Assembly (NCBI GenBank): GCA_035693825.1
Contig: DASSGB010000201.1
Location: forward strand, 1-19,714
DNA from: MGOM01 sp035693825
Lineage (GTDB): Bacteria > Chloroflexota > Anaerolineae > Anaerolineales > E44-bin32
Direction: 5' to 3'
Length of the DNA: 19,714 bases
Positions 13,066 to 19,557 of this stretch are shown here, piece after piece. Numbering within the stretch: the stretch's first letter is position 1; every line of letters starts with the position of its first letter. Below the pieces are notes generated by a model that saw only the letters and a program-made list of their open reading frames with translations, did not search any database and had not been told where the DNA came from. The position numbers were made by a program, and so were the translations under genes.

Positions 13066-13683
13066 TCAATAGAACTCACCTAACCGAAAGCCGTACAGCA
13101 CCAGCACGGCGACGGTGATGGCGGCGGAAAGCAAGGCTCCGACGATGGTTTGCGACAGGGTATGGCCCCGGGCGCGGACGCGGGCCCACATCGTCAGGGG
13201 GATCAGCGCGATCAGCGGCGTGGCGATCAGGCCATACAGGTAAATCAGCGCGCTGACGGGGCCGGCCACACCGGCGGCATGTCCGCTGGCCTTGAAGAAG
13301 AGGTTGACCAGGATCAGGCCCAGCACGACCACGACATACGTCAGCAGCACCGCCTCGAACACCTGTGGGGCCCGGATCACCTTGAGCACGGCGAAGCCGA
13401 CCGGATAGCTGACGGCCATGAAGACGAAGCTCATCACCCGCTGCCGGCGTTCGGTCGAGGCCCAGGGCTCGTTGCGTCTGGGGATGTAGAAGAACAGACT
13501 CATCGCCGGCACAACCGTCAAGAACGTGAGGGACACGCCCCATCCCAGAAGGCGCTGAGGCACTTCGGGTCGCAGGCTGAAGAGCAGCAGCGTGATGGCC
13601 GCTCCGGCGATAAAGGGCACGTTGAGAATCTGGGATAGAACGAAGCCCGCGATCCGCAACGTCTTCTGGATCCGTTCGGTCAT
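13066..13683 (-). CDS. PAP2-like membrane protein with altered third motif
   Basis: A 205-residue membrane protein with about six hydrophobic helices, resembling PAP2-type lipid phosphatases. The second family motif appears as KASGHAAG (Ser133-Gly134-His135). The third, normally SRxxxxxHxxxD, appears as Arg168, five residues, His174, three residues and then Gln178 in place of Asp. The first motif (K......RP) is not clear. It may still be a phosphatase acting on a lipid or isoprenoid phosphate, or a descendant that has lost activity. AGGAGA stands four bases before the ATG. It is the last gene of the DNPH1-like/metallo-hydrolase/PAP2-like operon, 33 bases behind its neighbour. Confidence 0.72.
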   Translation of the reverse strand: MTERIQKTLRIAGFVLSQILNVPFIAGAAITLLLFSLRPEVPQRLLGWGVSLTFLTVVPAMSLFFYIPRRNEPWASTERRQRVMSFVFMAVSYPVGFAVLKVIRAPQVFEAVLLTYVVVVLGLILVNLFFKASGHAAGVAGPVSALIYLYGLIATPLIALIPLTMWARVRARGHTLSQTIVGALLSAAITVAVLVLYGFRLGEFY

Positions 13684-13716
13684 TGGATCTCCTGAGGGCT
13701 TGCGGAAGGGCGCGGC

Positions 13717-14361
13717 CTAGGACGCGCCTTCCGCCTTCAAGATCACCACCGGCACGGGGCTCAGCCGCCGGAAGGTTTCAGCGTCCTCGGCCGTGCCTGC
13801 TACACCCGCACCGTAGTGCATCGGCACCGCAACTTTCGGACGGATCTTCCCGGCCGCGCCGGCGGCCTCCTCGGCGGTCATGGTGTAGGTGCCGCTCACG
13901 GGCAGCAGCGCGACGTCGCAGGTGATGGTTTCCATCTCCGGGATCGCATCCGTGTCTCCGGCGAAGTACAGCCGCTCACCGGCGATTTCCAGGACGAAGC
14001 CGAGATGGCCTTCTTCCTTGGGATGGAACTTCTTGTTGACGTTGTAGGCCGGCACACCTCGCACCCGAACACCCGCCACATCCATCTCTTTGCCGACGCT
14101 CAGGACGCGCACCGGCGACTTGAGTTTCGCCGCGGCCGAGGCGTTTCCCACCACCAGCGTCGTTTCGCGGCGGATGTTCTCGACGTCTTCCGGCGAGCAG
14201 TGGTCGTAATGATGATGGCTGACGAGAATCAGATCCGCTTTGGGACTGCCCGGCGGCAGATTCCACGGATCGATGTAGGTGACGATGGGGCGGTCGATGC
14301 GATAACTGTCGTGACCCAGCCAGTGAAGGTGCTGGAGCAGCGCAGGTGTCGACGTGGACAT
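13717..14361 (-). CDS. metallo-beta-lactamase-fold hydrolase (UlaG-like)
   Basis: A 214-residue metallo-hydrolase of the compact UlaG-like type. HWLGHDSYRI near the start is typical of the group, where the first histidines lie close to a D.W segment (IDPWN). The metal motif is His49, His51, Asp53, His54 in SHHHYDH, followed by GDTDAIPEM and a C-terminal VPMHYG histidine. Family members cut lactones, phosphodiesters or related bonds; the substrate cannot be read here. GAGGAGGT stands just before the ATG. The gene lies 36 bases after the DNPH1-like gene, in one operon. Confidence 0.85.
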   Translation of the reverse strand: MSTSTPALLQHLHWLGHDSYRIDRPIVTYIDPWNLPPGSPKADLILVSHHHYDHCSPEDVENIRRETTLVVGNASAAAKLKSPVRVLSVGKEMDVAGVRVRGVPAYNVNKKFHPKEEGHLGFVLEIAGERLYFAGDTDAIPEMETITCDVALLPVSGTYTMTAEEAAGAAGKIRPKVAVPMHYGAGVAGTAEDAETFRRLSPVPVVILKAEGAS

Positions 14362-14397
14362 GTCAACCTCCTCGTGCGTCGGCGCGGCGGCGACCGC

Positions 14398-14820
14398 CTA
14401 CCGCGCCACTCCCGCCAGGAAGGTGTCGACCAGATCGAGGGCCTCCGGGATGTCGTGGTAATCGCGCACGACCAGCCCTTCGTGATCGTTGCCGGTGATC
14501 ATCTTCGACACGCGCGCCCCGCGGCGGTAGCAGCACAGAACCGGCTTGCCCCTGGCCAGCGCGTAGGCGATCTCATAGCCCACCCCGTGGGAGGGCGTGC
14601 TGACTTCCGCCACCAGGGCGTCGCAGCCCAGGATCCAGGCGATGTCCCGGGCGTACACCTCGGCCGGCTCGACCACCGTCTCCAGGTCCATCACGGTCGA
14701 TTCGGCCAGGTGCGCCGTAGGCACCTCGTGGCCGGACTTCACAAGATGGCTCACGATGGCCGCATACACTTCCTCGTCCTGCCGGCCTCCCGTCAGGGAG
14801 CATGAGAAATAGACGTTCAC
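14398..14820 (-). CDS. DNPH1-like 2'-deoxynucleoside 5'-phosphate N-hydrolase
   Basis: A 140-residue protein of the nucleoside 2-deoxyribosyltransferase superfamily, closest to DNPH1/Rcl, which splits deoxynucleoside monophosphates into base and deoxyribose 5-phosphate. VYFSCSLTGGRQDE (3-16) forms the phosphate-side loop. Asp59 in RDIAW and Glu83 in STPSHGVGYE are 24 residues apart, exactly as the catalytic Asp and Glu in rat Rcl, and Ser77 matches the conserved Ser of PS.GVGYE. The start is a GTG with no clear Shine-Dalgarno, behind a TATGAT box. In animals DNPH1 removes modified nucleotides such as hydroxymethyl-dUMP, so nucleotide clean-up is a plausible role. Confidence 0.83.
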   Translation of the reverse strand: MNVYFSCSLTGGRQDEEVYAAIVSHLVKSGHEVPTAHLAESTVMDLETVVEPAEVYARDIAWILGCDALVAEVSTPSHGVGYEIAYALARGKPVLCCYRRGARVSKMITGNDHEGLVVRDYHDIPEALDLVDTFLAGVAR

Positions 14821-14852
14821 GTCGAATTCGGCCCGGTGGATTCTTGATGCAA

Positions 14853-14882
14853 ATCATAGCACGCGGGAAGGGCAGTGGTCAG
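14853..14882 (-). promoter_or_regulatory. promoter of the DNPH1-like operon
   Basis: On the minus strand CTGACC (14882-14877), an 18-base spacer and TATGAT (14858-14853). Transcription would start near 14846, about 26 bases before the GTG start. Confidence 0.45.
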
Positions 14883-15048
14883 GGGCCAGTGACTGAGATT
14901 CAGCCTGCCCTCACCCCATCCCCTCTCCCGCTGAGCGGGAGAGGGGTGCAGGGGTGAGGGTCGGAGATGCTCTCGCCCGACGGCCTCAGGGATGCGAACC
15001 TAGTTCCAAGTCCCCGGTAGGGCAAAAGGGAAGGAAGGTGCCTGCCGC
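14883..15048. other. intergenic stretch between two divergent promoters
   Basis: Apart from the hairpin repeat at 14908-14960 and the promoters at either end, I see no gene here. A minus-strand open frame running through it to 15479 is only the shadow of the cold-shock gene. Confidence 0.5.
14908..14960. repeat. hairpin repeat, family B (copy 2)
   Basis: A two-part stem: outer CCCTCACCCC (14908-14917) with GGGGTGAGGG (14951-14960), inner CCCCTCTCCCGC (14920-14931) with its complement at 14935-14946, loop TGA. The inner part is the same as in copy 1 at 13024-13060. Confidence 0.7.
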
Positions 15049-15077
15049 TTGACGACGCCTGGCTCGCGTGATACGAT
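15049..15077 (+). promoter_or_regulatory. strong sigma-70-type promoter of the cold-shock gene
   Basis: TTGACG (15049-15054), a 17-base spacer and TACGAT (15072-15077), with TG one base before the -10 (extended -10). Transcription would start near 15084, leaving a leader of about 114 bases. Confidence 0.75.
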
Positions 15078-15116
15078 GCCCTTCGTGCACGACGCAGGAT
15101 AAGCACGCCGCAACGC

Positions 15117-15144
15117 GACCGCCCGGCAACGGCCAGGCGGTTTT
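15117..15144 (+). promoter_or_regulatory. terminator-like hairpin in the cold-shock leader
   Basis: CCGCC (15119-15123) pairs with GGCGG (15136-15140), extended inward by GGC/GCC around AACG after one mismatch, and followed directly by TTTT. It sits inside the transcribed leader, so it could end transcription early unless refolded. Its role is inference. Confidence 0.45.
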
Positions 15145-15197
15145 ACGTTTCCCGTTCGCGGCGCCTGCGGGCCCGTGCTCAAGGAGGCCTGAAGGTC

Positions 15198-15407
15198 ATG
15201 TCCGATCGGTTCCGAGGTACGGTCAAGTGGTTCAATGCGGTCAAGGGCTATGGCTTTATTGGCCGCGACGACGGAGAGGACGTTTTCGTCCATTACTCCG
15301 CAATCAAAATGGAGGGTTATCGCAAGCTCGAAGAAGGCCAGCAGGTCGAGTTCAGCGTAGAGACCGGACCCAAGGGCCTTCAGGCTGCCGACGTTACAGT
15401 CGTCTAG
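15198..15407 (+). CDS. csp: cold-shock domain protein
   Basis: A 69-residue protein of the CspA family, the normal length. It has KWFNAVKGYGFIGRD with the RNP1 motif KGYGFI (16-21) and the RNP2 motif VFVHYSAI (29-36). These small OB-fold proteins bind single-stranded RNA and DNA and act as RNA chaperones. A full AAGGAGG lies ten bases before the ATG. The gene has its own strong promoter, a leader of about 114 bases and a strong terminator 23 bases after the stop, so it is a one-gene unit. A long leader is normal for cold-regulated csp genes, but whether this copy is cold-induced cannot be seen. Confidence 0.95.
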   Translation: MSDRFRGTVKWFNAVKGYGFIGRDDGEDVFVHYSAIKMEGYRKLEEGQQVEFSVETGPKGLQAADVTVV

Positions 15408-15429
15408 ACATCTCGTGACAATTCCAAGA

Positions 15430-15458
15430 ACGCCCCGCTCTGCGGGGCGTTTCCTTTT
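15430..15458 (+). terminator. intrinsic terminator of the cold-shock gene
   Basis: ACGCCCCGC (15430-15438) pairs perfectly with GCGGGGCGT (15442-15450) around TCT, followed by TTCCTTTT. Confidence 0.9.
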
Positions 15459-15489
15459 CATGGCGCTATCGTCGCCCACGGTCCTGTGC

Positions 15490-15501
15490 TACAGTCGTGG
15501 C
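15490..15501 (+). promoter_or_regulatory. -10 box of a leaderless promoter (GAF gene)
   Basis: TACAGT at 15490-15495 is followed by exactly six bases and the ATG at 15502. No Shine-Dalgarno is visible before that ATG, and the cold-shock terminator isolates it from upstream transcription. Confidence 0.5.
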
Positions 15502-16143
15502 ATGGGCCTCCGATCCGACACCAACCCCATGCACATGCTGCAGCTCGAGGTGGCGCGGCTCAAGGACGAAAACCGCGGGCTGCGCGATGAGATTGCCCTG
15601 CTGCACTCTTCCATCCGGGCCCTCAGCGCGCTGCAGGATCTGATCGAACGCCTCTCCCCCAAGACGCCCATCATCGATCTGCTGGATGACCTGCTGAGGT
15701 CCGTCCTGATGGTCGTGGGCGCCAGCGCAGGTTCCCTGTTGCTGGTGGATGAGGATACCGGCGAGCTGGTATTCGCCGTCGTCCACGGGCCGGCGCGGGA
15801 ACGGTTGACGGGCTACCGCCTGCCCAGGGGTCAGGGGATCGCCGGCTGGGTGGTCTCCCACCGTCAGCCGCAGGTGGTCCACGACGTGCGCACCGATCCG
15901 CAGTTCTCCCCGCTGGTGGACGAGACCTTCGATTTTCAGACGCGTTCGCTGGCCGCCCTGCCTCTGCTCGACGGCGATCGAGTGCTGGGGGTCATCGAGG
16001 CCCTCAACAAGAGCTCCGACCGCGAGTTCACCCAGGTCGACAACGACCTGCTCAAGGTCGTCGCTCAGCTGGCGGCGGCCGCGCTGGTTCGGGCGGAGGC
16101 ATTGACCTCGGCCAGCCCGGCCGAAGCCGGATCTGCCGGCTAG
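15502..16143 (+). CDS. coiled-coil plus GAF domain protein
   Basis: A 213-residue soluble protein. Residues about 10-45 (LQLEVARLKDENRGLRDEI...) form a leucine-heptad coiled coil, followed by a GAF domain from about 55 to 195: LLRSVLMVVGASAGSLLLVDEDTGEL, GQGIAGWVV, the RSLAALPLLDGDRVLGVIEALNK strand pair and the closing helix. GAF domains bind small ligands or cofactors; no conserved cysteine or histidine for a bilin or heme stands out. There is no output domain, so it must act through partners. Longer frames start at 15415, within the terminator region, so ATG 15502 is preferred. The TAG stop overlaps, through CTAG, the stop of pheT on the other strand. Confidence 0.83.
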   Translation: MGLRSDTNPMHMLQLEVARLKDENRGLRDEIALLHSSIRALSALQDLIERLSPKTPIIDLLDDLLRSVLMVVGASAGSLLLVDEDTGELVFAVVHGPARERLTGYRLPRGQGIAGWVVSHRQPQVVHDVRTDPQFSPLVDETFDFQTRSLAALPLLDGDRVLGVIEALNKSSDREFTQVDNDLLKVVAQLAAAALVRAEALTSASPAEAGSAG

Positions 16144-18671
16144 CTCCGCAGTTTGGCCCCCAGCTCTTTCTCCAGGTGGGCAACGACGCCCGCCCGAACG
16201 CGGGCGATCTCTTCGTCGGTGAGGGTGCGATCCGGAGCCTGATAGACGAGGGAGTACGCCAGGCTCTTTTTCCCTTCCCCGATCTGATCGCCGCGATAGA
16301 CGTCGAACAGCTGCAGCCGGGTCAGCAGATCTCCGCCCGCCTGGCGCAGCGCCGCCTCGACCGTTCCCGCCGCGACCGACTCGCTCACGATGATGGCCAG
16401 GTCCTCCAGCACGGGAGGATAAGCCGGGACGGCCGTCACGGGCGCGTTCGCCGGAGACGACTCGAGCAGGGCGCGCAGATCGAGCACGGCGGCCATCACC
16501 GGCGCCTCTCCCAGTTCATAACGACTTCGAAGCGTCGGGTGGAGTTCCCCCAGACGGCCCAGCCTGCGCCCGGCAGCGAACACCTCGGCGCTCTTCCCGG
16601 GGTGGAAGGAGGCGTGCTCGGCCGGCTTCCAGTCCACCGGCGACACGTGCATGGCCTCCAGCACCTGGGCCAGCAGTCCCTTGAGGTCGAAGAAGTCCAT
16701 CGGGCCTTCGTCGGCTTCCTGCCAGCCGCGGTGCTGCCGCGGGCCGGTGAGGACGATCACCAGTTGGGGGATCTCCTCGGGAAGCGCGGCGCCTTCGACC
16801 GGCTGGTAGACGGGACCGATTTCGAAGACGGCGATACGATTACGCAGCCGCAGATTGCGCTCGACGATTTCCAACACACTCGACAGCACGCTTCGACGCA
16901 TGACGGTTCGGTCGCTGGCAATCGGGTTGGCGATGTGCACGCGCGCCGCCGAAAGTTCGACCTCGCCGGCGGCAGCGTCGCGCTCGGGGGTCGTCATCCG
17001 ATAGCCGATGACCTCCTGCAGGCCCAGGCCAACCAGTACATCCGCTAGAGCCGCCTCCCTTTCCTGCAAAGGGTAGTTGCGCTGAACGGGCAGATTGTCC
17101 GCCAGCAGCGACTCCGGGATTCGGTCGTAGCCGTAGATACGGGCGACCTCTTCCACCAGGTCGGCCACGCCCGTCAGGCCCGTGCCGATGTCCAATCGGT
17201 GGGGCGGCGTGGTGACGCGCAACGCGTTGCCCTTGGTCTCGACTTTGAACTCCAGCCGGCGAAGGATCTGCGCCACCTCATCGCCCGCCAGCCGAAGGCC
17301 GAGGGCGCGTTCGACATCCTGCGCCTCGAGATCCACGATCACCTCCGGCGCGGGCCGCGGGTAGACGTCGACCAGATCCGCGGCGATGTCGCCACCGGCC
17401 AGGCGCTGCATCAGCGCCAGGCCGTGCCGCACGCCCGTCTCGGCCAGGGCCGGGTGGACGCCGCGCGAGAAACGGTAGGCGGCTTCCGAAGACAATCGCT
17501 GGGCGGCCGAGGTTCGTCGGATGTTGATGAAGTCCCACGCCGCCCCCTCCAGGAGGACATTGCGCGTCTGCGGCCCGACCTCCGTCTCGGCTCCCCCCAT
17601 GACTCCGGCGATGGACAGCGCACCCGCCTCATCGCAGACGAGGACCGTGAAGTCGTCCAAGATCCGCTCGACGCCGTCGAGGGTGGTCAGGCGCTCGCCC
17701 GGCTGGGCCGTGCGCGTGTGGATCCGGGGCACGCCGCCTTTCGCCCGCTTCACCAGGGCATCGAAGTCGAAGGCGTGCAGGGGCTGGCCCACCTCGAGCA
17801 TCACGTAGTTGGTGGCGTCGACGATATTGTTGATCGGGCGCATGCCCGCCAGGCGCAGCCGTAGTTGAATGGGGTACGGACTCGGCCCCATGCCCACGCC
17901 CTCGATCAGACCGAGGACGAAACGCGGATTCAGCTCCGGCTGGCGAATCTCCAGGCGGACGCGGCCTTTCAAGGACTTTCCCTTCCACTGGCCGCCGGCC
18001 TCGGCCAGCCGCAGGGTCTGGCCCGTGAGCGCGGCCACCTCCCGCGCCACCCCCACGACGCACGCATTGCGCGCCATGTTCGGCGTGAGCGCGATATCGA
18101 AGACCACATCCCCCATATACTCCGCCAGCGGGCGGCCGACGGGTGCGTCGTCATCCAGGACGATCACGCCCTCATGGTCGTCCGAGATGCCGAGCTCCTT
18201 CTCGGAGCAGGCCATCGAATACGACTCGACCCCGCGAATCTTGGCTCGCCGCAGCGTCATCACGTTTTGACCCGGCTGGTGCCCGTCGTAGATCCGGGCT
18301 CCCTCACGGGCGTAGGCGACCTTGACCGGAGTCTCCAGGGGCCCCTTACCTTTGTAAGGGAAGAGATTCGGCGCACCGGTGAGGACCACGTGCTCCTGCT
18401 GCCCGTCCTCCAGACGACACAAGACAAGCCGGTCTGCGTTGGGATGGGGCATGACCTCCCGGATCGCCCCCACGACGATCTTGTCCGGATCCCAGGCCAG
18501 GCCGGTGACCTTGGCGTGCGACGCCAGGCCGGAGGCCTGAGGATCGAAGGCCAGCCCGACGTAACGCAGGGCCTCGACTTCGAGGCCGGCCAGGGTCAGC
18601 CGATGGGCCAACTCGGCCGGAGGCAGGTCGACATCGACGAATTCGCGCAGCCAGGACAGTGGGATCAACAT
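16140..18671 (-). CDS. pheT: phenylalanine--tRNA ligase beta subunit
   Basis: The 843-residue beta chain of the alpha2-beta2 enzyme that charges tRNA-Phe. In order it shows the N-terminal MLIPLSWLREFVDVDLP, an EMAP-like tRNA-binding domain (VVGAIREVMPHPNADRL near 66, ending around 200), the B3/B4 editing domain with NNIVDATNYVMLEVGQPLHAFD, the B5 domain from about 410, the catalytic-core-like part, and a C-terminal FDX-ACB domain (VPAYPPVLEDLAIIV to the end). It is longer than the usual roughly 800 residues, mainly through extra sequence around LFPYKGKGPLETPVKVAYAR in the tRNA-binding domain. AGGGTGA precedes the ATG, four bases after the upstream gene's stop. Confidence 0.96.
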   Translation of the reverse strand: MLIPLSWLREFVDVDLPPAELAHRLTLAGLEVEALRYVGLAFDPQASGLASHAKVTGLAWDPDKIVVGAIREVMPHPNADRLVLCRLEDGQQEHVVLTGAPNLFPYKGKGPLETPVKVAYAREGARIYDGHQPGQNVMTLRRAKIRGVESYSMACSEKELGISDDHEGVIVLDDDAPVGRPLAEYMGDVVFDIALTPNMARNACVVGVAREVAALTGQTLRLAEAGGQWKGKSLKGRVRLEIRQPELNPRFVLGLIEGVGMGPSPYPIQLRLRLAGMRPINNIVDATNYVMLEVGQPLHAFDFDALVKRAKGGVPRIHTRTAQPGERLTTLDGVERILDDFTVLVCDEAGALSIAGVMGGAETEVGPQTRNVLLEGAAWDFINIRRTSAAQRLSSEAAYRFSRGVHPALAETGVRHGLALMQRLAGGDIAADLVDVYPRPAPEVIVDLEAQDVERALGLRLAGDEVAQILRRLEFKVETKGNALRVTTPPHRLDIGTGLTGVADLVEEVARIYGYDRIPESLLADNLPVQRNYPLQEREAALADVLVGLGLQEVIGYRMTTPERDAAAGEVELSAARVHIANPIASDRTVMRRSVLSSVLEIVERNLRLRNRIAVFEIGPVYQPVEGAALPEEIPQLVIVLTGPRQHRGWQEADEGPMDFFDLKGLLAQVLEAMHVSPVDWKPAEHASFHPGKSAEVFAAGRRLGRLGELHPTLRSRYELGEAPVMAAVLDLRALLESSPANAPVTAVPAYPPVLEDLAIIVSESVAAGTVEAALRQAGGDLLTRLQLFDVYRGDQIGEGKKSLAYSLVYQAPDRTLTDEEIARVRAGVVAHLEKELGAKLRS

Positions 18672-18675
18672 CGGC

Positions 18676-19068
18676 TCACCCTTTGGGTCCGTTCGACCCA
18701 GGCGCGGGACCAGGCCGCTCGGTCCGGTCGCTGCGCCAGGCGGAAGCCGCCCGCTCTAATTCGCGGTTGATGGCCTGCAGGGCGCTCACGATGTCCTGGC
18801 GGACCCGCGCCTCCAGCTCTCCGGAGCGGGCGCGCTGGCCCAGCTCGCGCAGCTCGTCGCGGATCCGCTGCCCGGCGGGAGTGTCGGAGAAGTCCCTGGC
18901 CGCGCCCCGAATGGCGTCGGCCGCGGCGCCGAGACCGCTTTCGATATCGTGTTCGAGCCGGCGGCGCTCCTCGCTGTCCCAGCCCGCGCGCAGGGCTTCT
19001 TTCAGGTTCTCTCCCAGGCGCCGGAATTCGGAAGCGAGGTCGGTGGGGGAATCAGGTTGATGGGTCAT
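18676..19068 (-). CDS. helical protein of unknown function inside the phe operon
   Basis: A 130-residue protein predicted to be nearly all helix and highly charged: FRRLGENLKEALRAGWDSEERRRLEHDIESGL, then AADAIRGAARDFSDTPAGQRIRDEL, then a third amphipathic helix, and a Pro/Gly-rich tail. There is no signal peptide or membrane segment. The pattern resembles small apolipoprotein-like or coiled-coil proteins, but I cannot name a family. GGAGAT stands before the ATG and its stop is four bases from pheT, so it is translationally coupled to pheT. No role in charging tRNA is known to me. Confidence 0.75.
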   Translation of the reverse strand: MTHQPDSPTDLASEFRRLGENLKEALRAGWDSEERRRLEHDIESGLGAAADAIRGAARDFSDTPAGQRIRDELRELGQRARSGELEARVRQDIVSALQAINRELERAASAWRSDRTERPGPAPGSNGPKG

Positions 19069-19093
19069 GGTAGATCTCCGGTGGTTGAGATAA

Positions 19094-19552
19094 GTGATAG
19101 GTGATTAGTGATTCGGCGTCTTCTGCTCTGCAGGGCTGGCTCTGCGATGAGCTTGATGCAAATACCTGATGTAACCATTCAACAGTGCCAGAGTCTTCCG
19201 GCCGAGAAGCTGACATTCTGCGAACAGCTCGTCCGGAGGGTATTGAAGCCTGTGCGCGAGACTAAGTTGACTGAGACTCTCCTCCAGGGATCCTCGGGCG
19301 ACATAGCAGAACCGGCCGGCATCCTGATAATGATGCCGCCCGTGAGCTTCGGCGATGTTAGCGGGCACGCTTTGCACGGACCTGCGCAGCTGGCGCCCCA
19401 GCGCGCAGCGCTCCTGCTCGGGAAGGCACGGCAATACTTTCCGATGTACGAGAACAGCCAGATTCATCGCGGCTTTCCACACATCTAGTTCTTCGAATCC
19501 CTTCGCCATTTTCAATCCCCCTTGGCTTGGCCAATCACGAATCACGGATCAC
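19094..19552. mobile_element. possible inserted cassette bounded by inverted 7-bp arrays
   Basis: The left end carries three tandem units GTGATAG, GTGATTA, GTGATTC (19094-19114). The right end, read on the minus strand, carries GTGATCC, GTGATTC, GTGATTG (19552-19532). The two arrays face each other in inverted orientation and enclose exactly one gene, the four-helix-bundle protein. The left array even supplies its last three residues and stop codon. No transposase is present; movement is inferred from structure only. Confidence 0.5.
19105..19509 (-). CDS. four-helix-bundle protein (S23/IVP family)
   Basis: A 134-residue protein of the four-helix-bundle family first seen in intervening sequences of 23S rRNA (S23, IVP) and related to the Avd accessory protein of diversity-generating retroelements. 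Family marks are FEELDVWKAAMNLAV at the start, LRRSVQSVPANIAEAHGR around 55-70, then the SLEESLSQLSLAHRL helix. The function is not settled. I choose ATG at 19509, with AAGGGGGAT just upstream, over a start at 19545 that would lie in the right-hand repeat. It sits between pheS and pheT, 48 bases after pheS, and is flanked by inverted repeats. Confidence 0.88.
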   Translation of the reverse strand: MAKGFEELDVWKAAMNLAVLVHRKVLPCLPEQERCALGRQLRRSVQSVPANIAEAHGRHHYQDAGRFCYVARGSLEESLSQLSLAHRLQYPPDELFAECQLLGRKTLALLNGYIRYLHQAHRRASPAEQKTPNH

Positions 19553-19557
19553 GTGTC

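Noticed and set aside
15000..15479. Minus-strand frame of 159 codons across the cold-shock gene
   Set aside because: Shadow of csp; it crosses the terminator and the promoter and has no family pattern.
16176..18770. Several long plus-strand frames opposite pheT
   Set aside because: All are antisense shadows caused by high GC content; pheT has full domain order.
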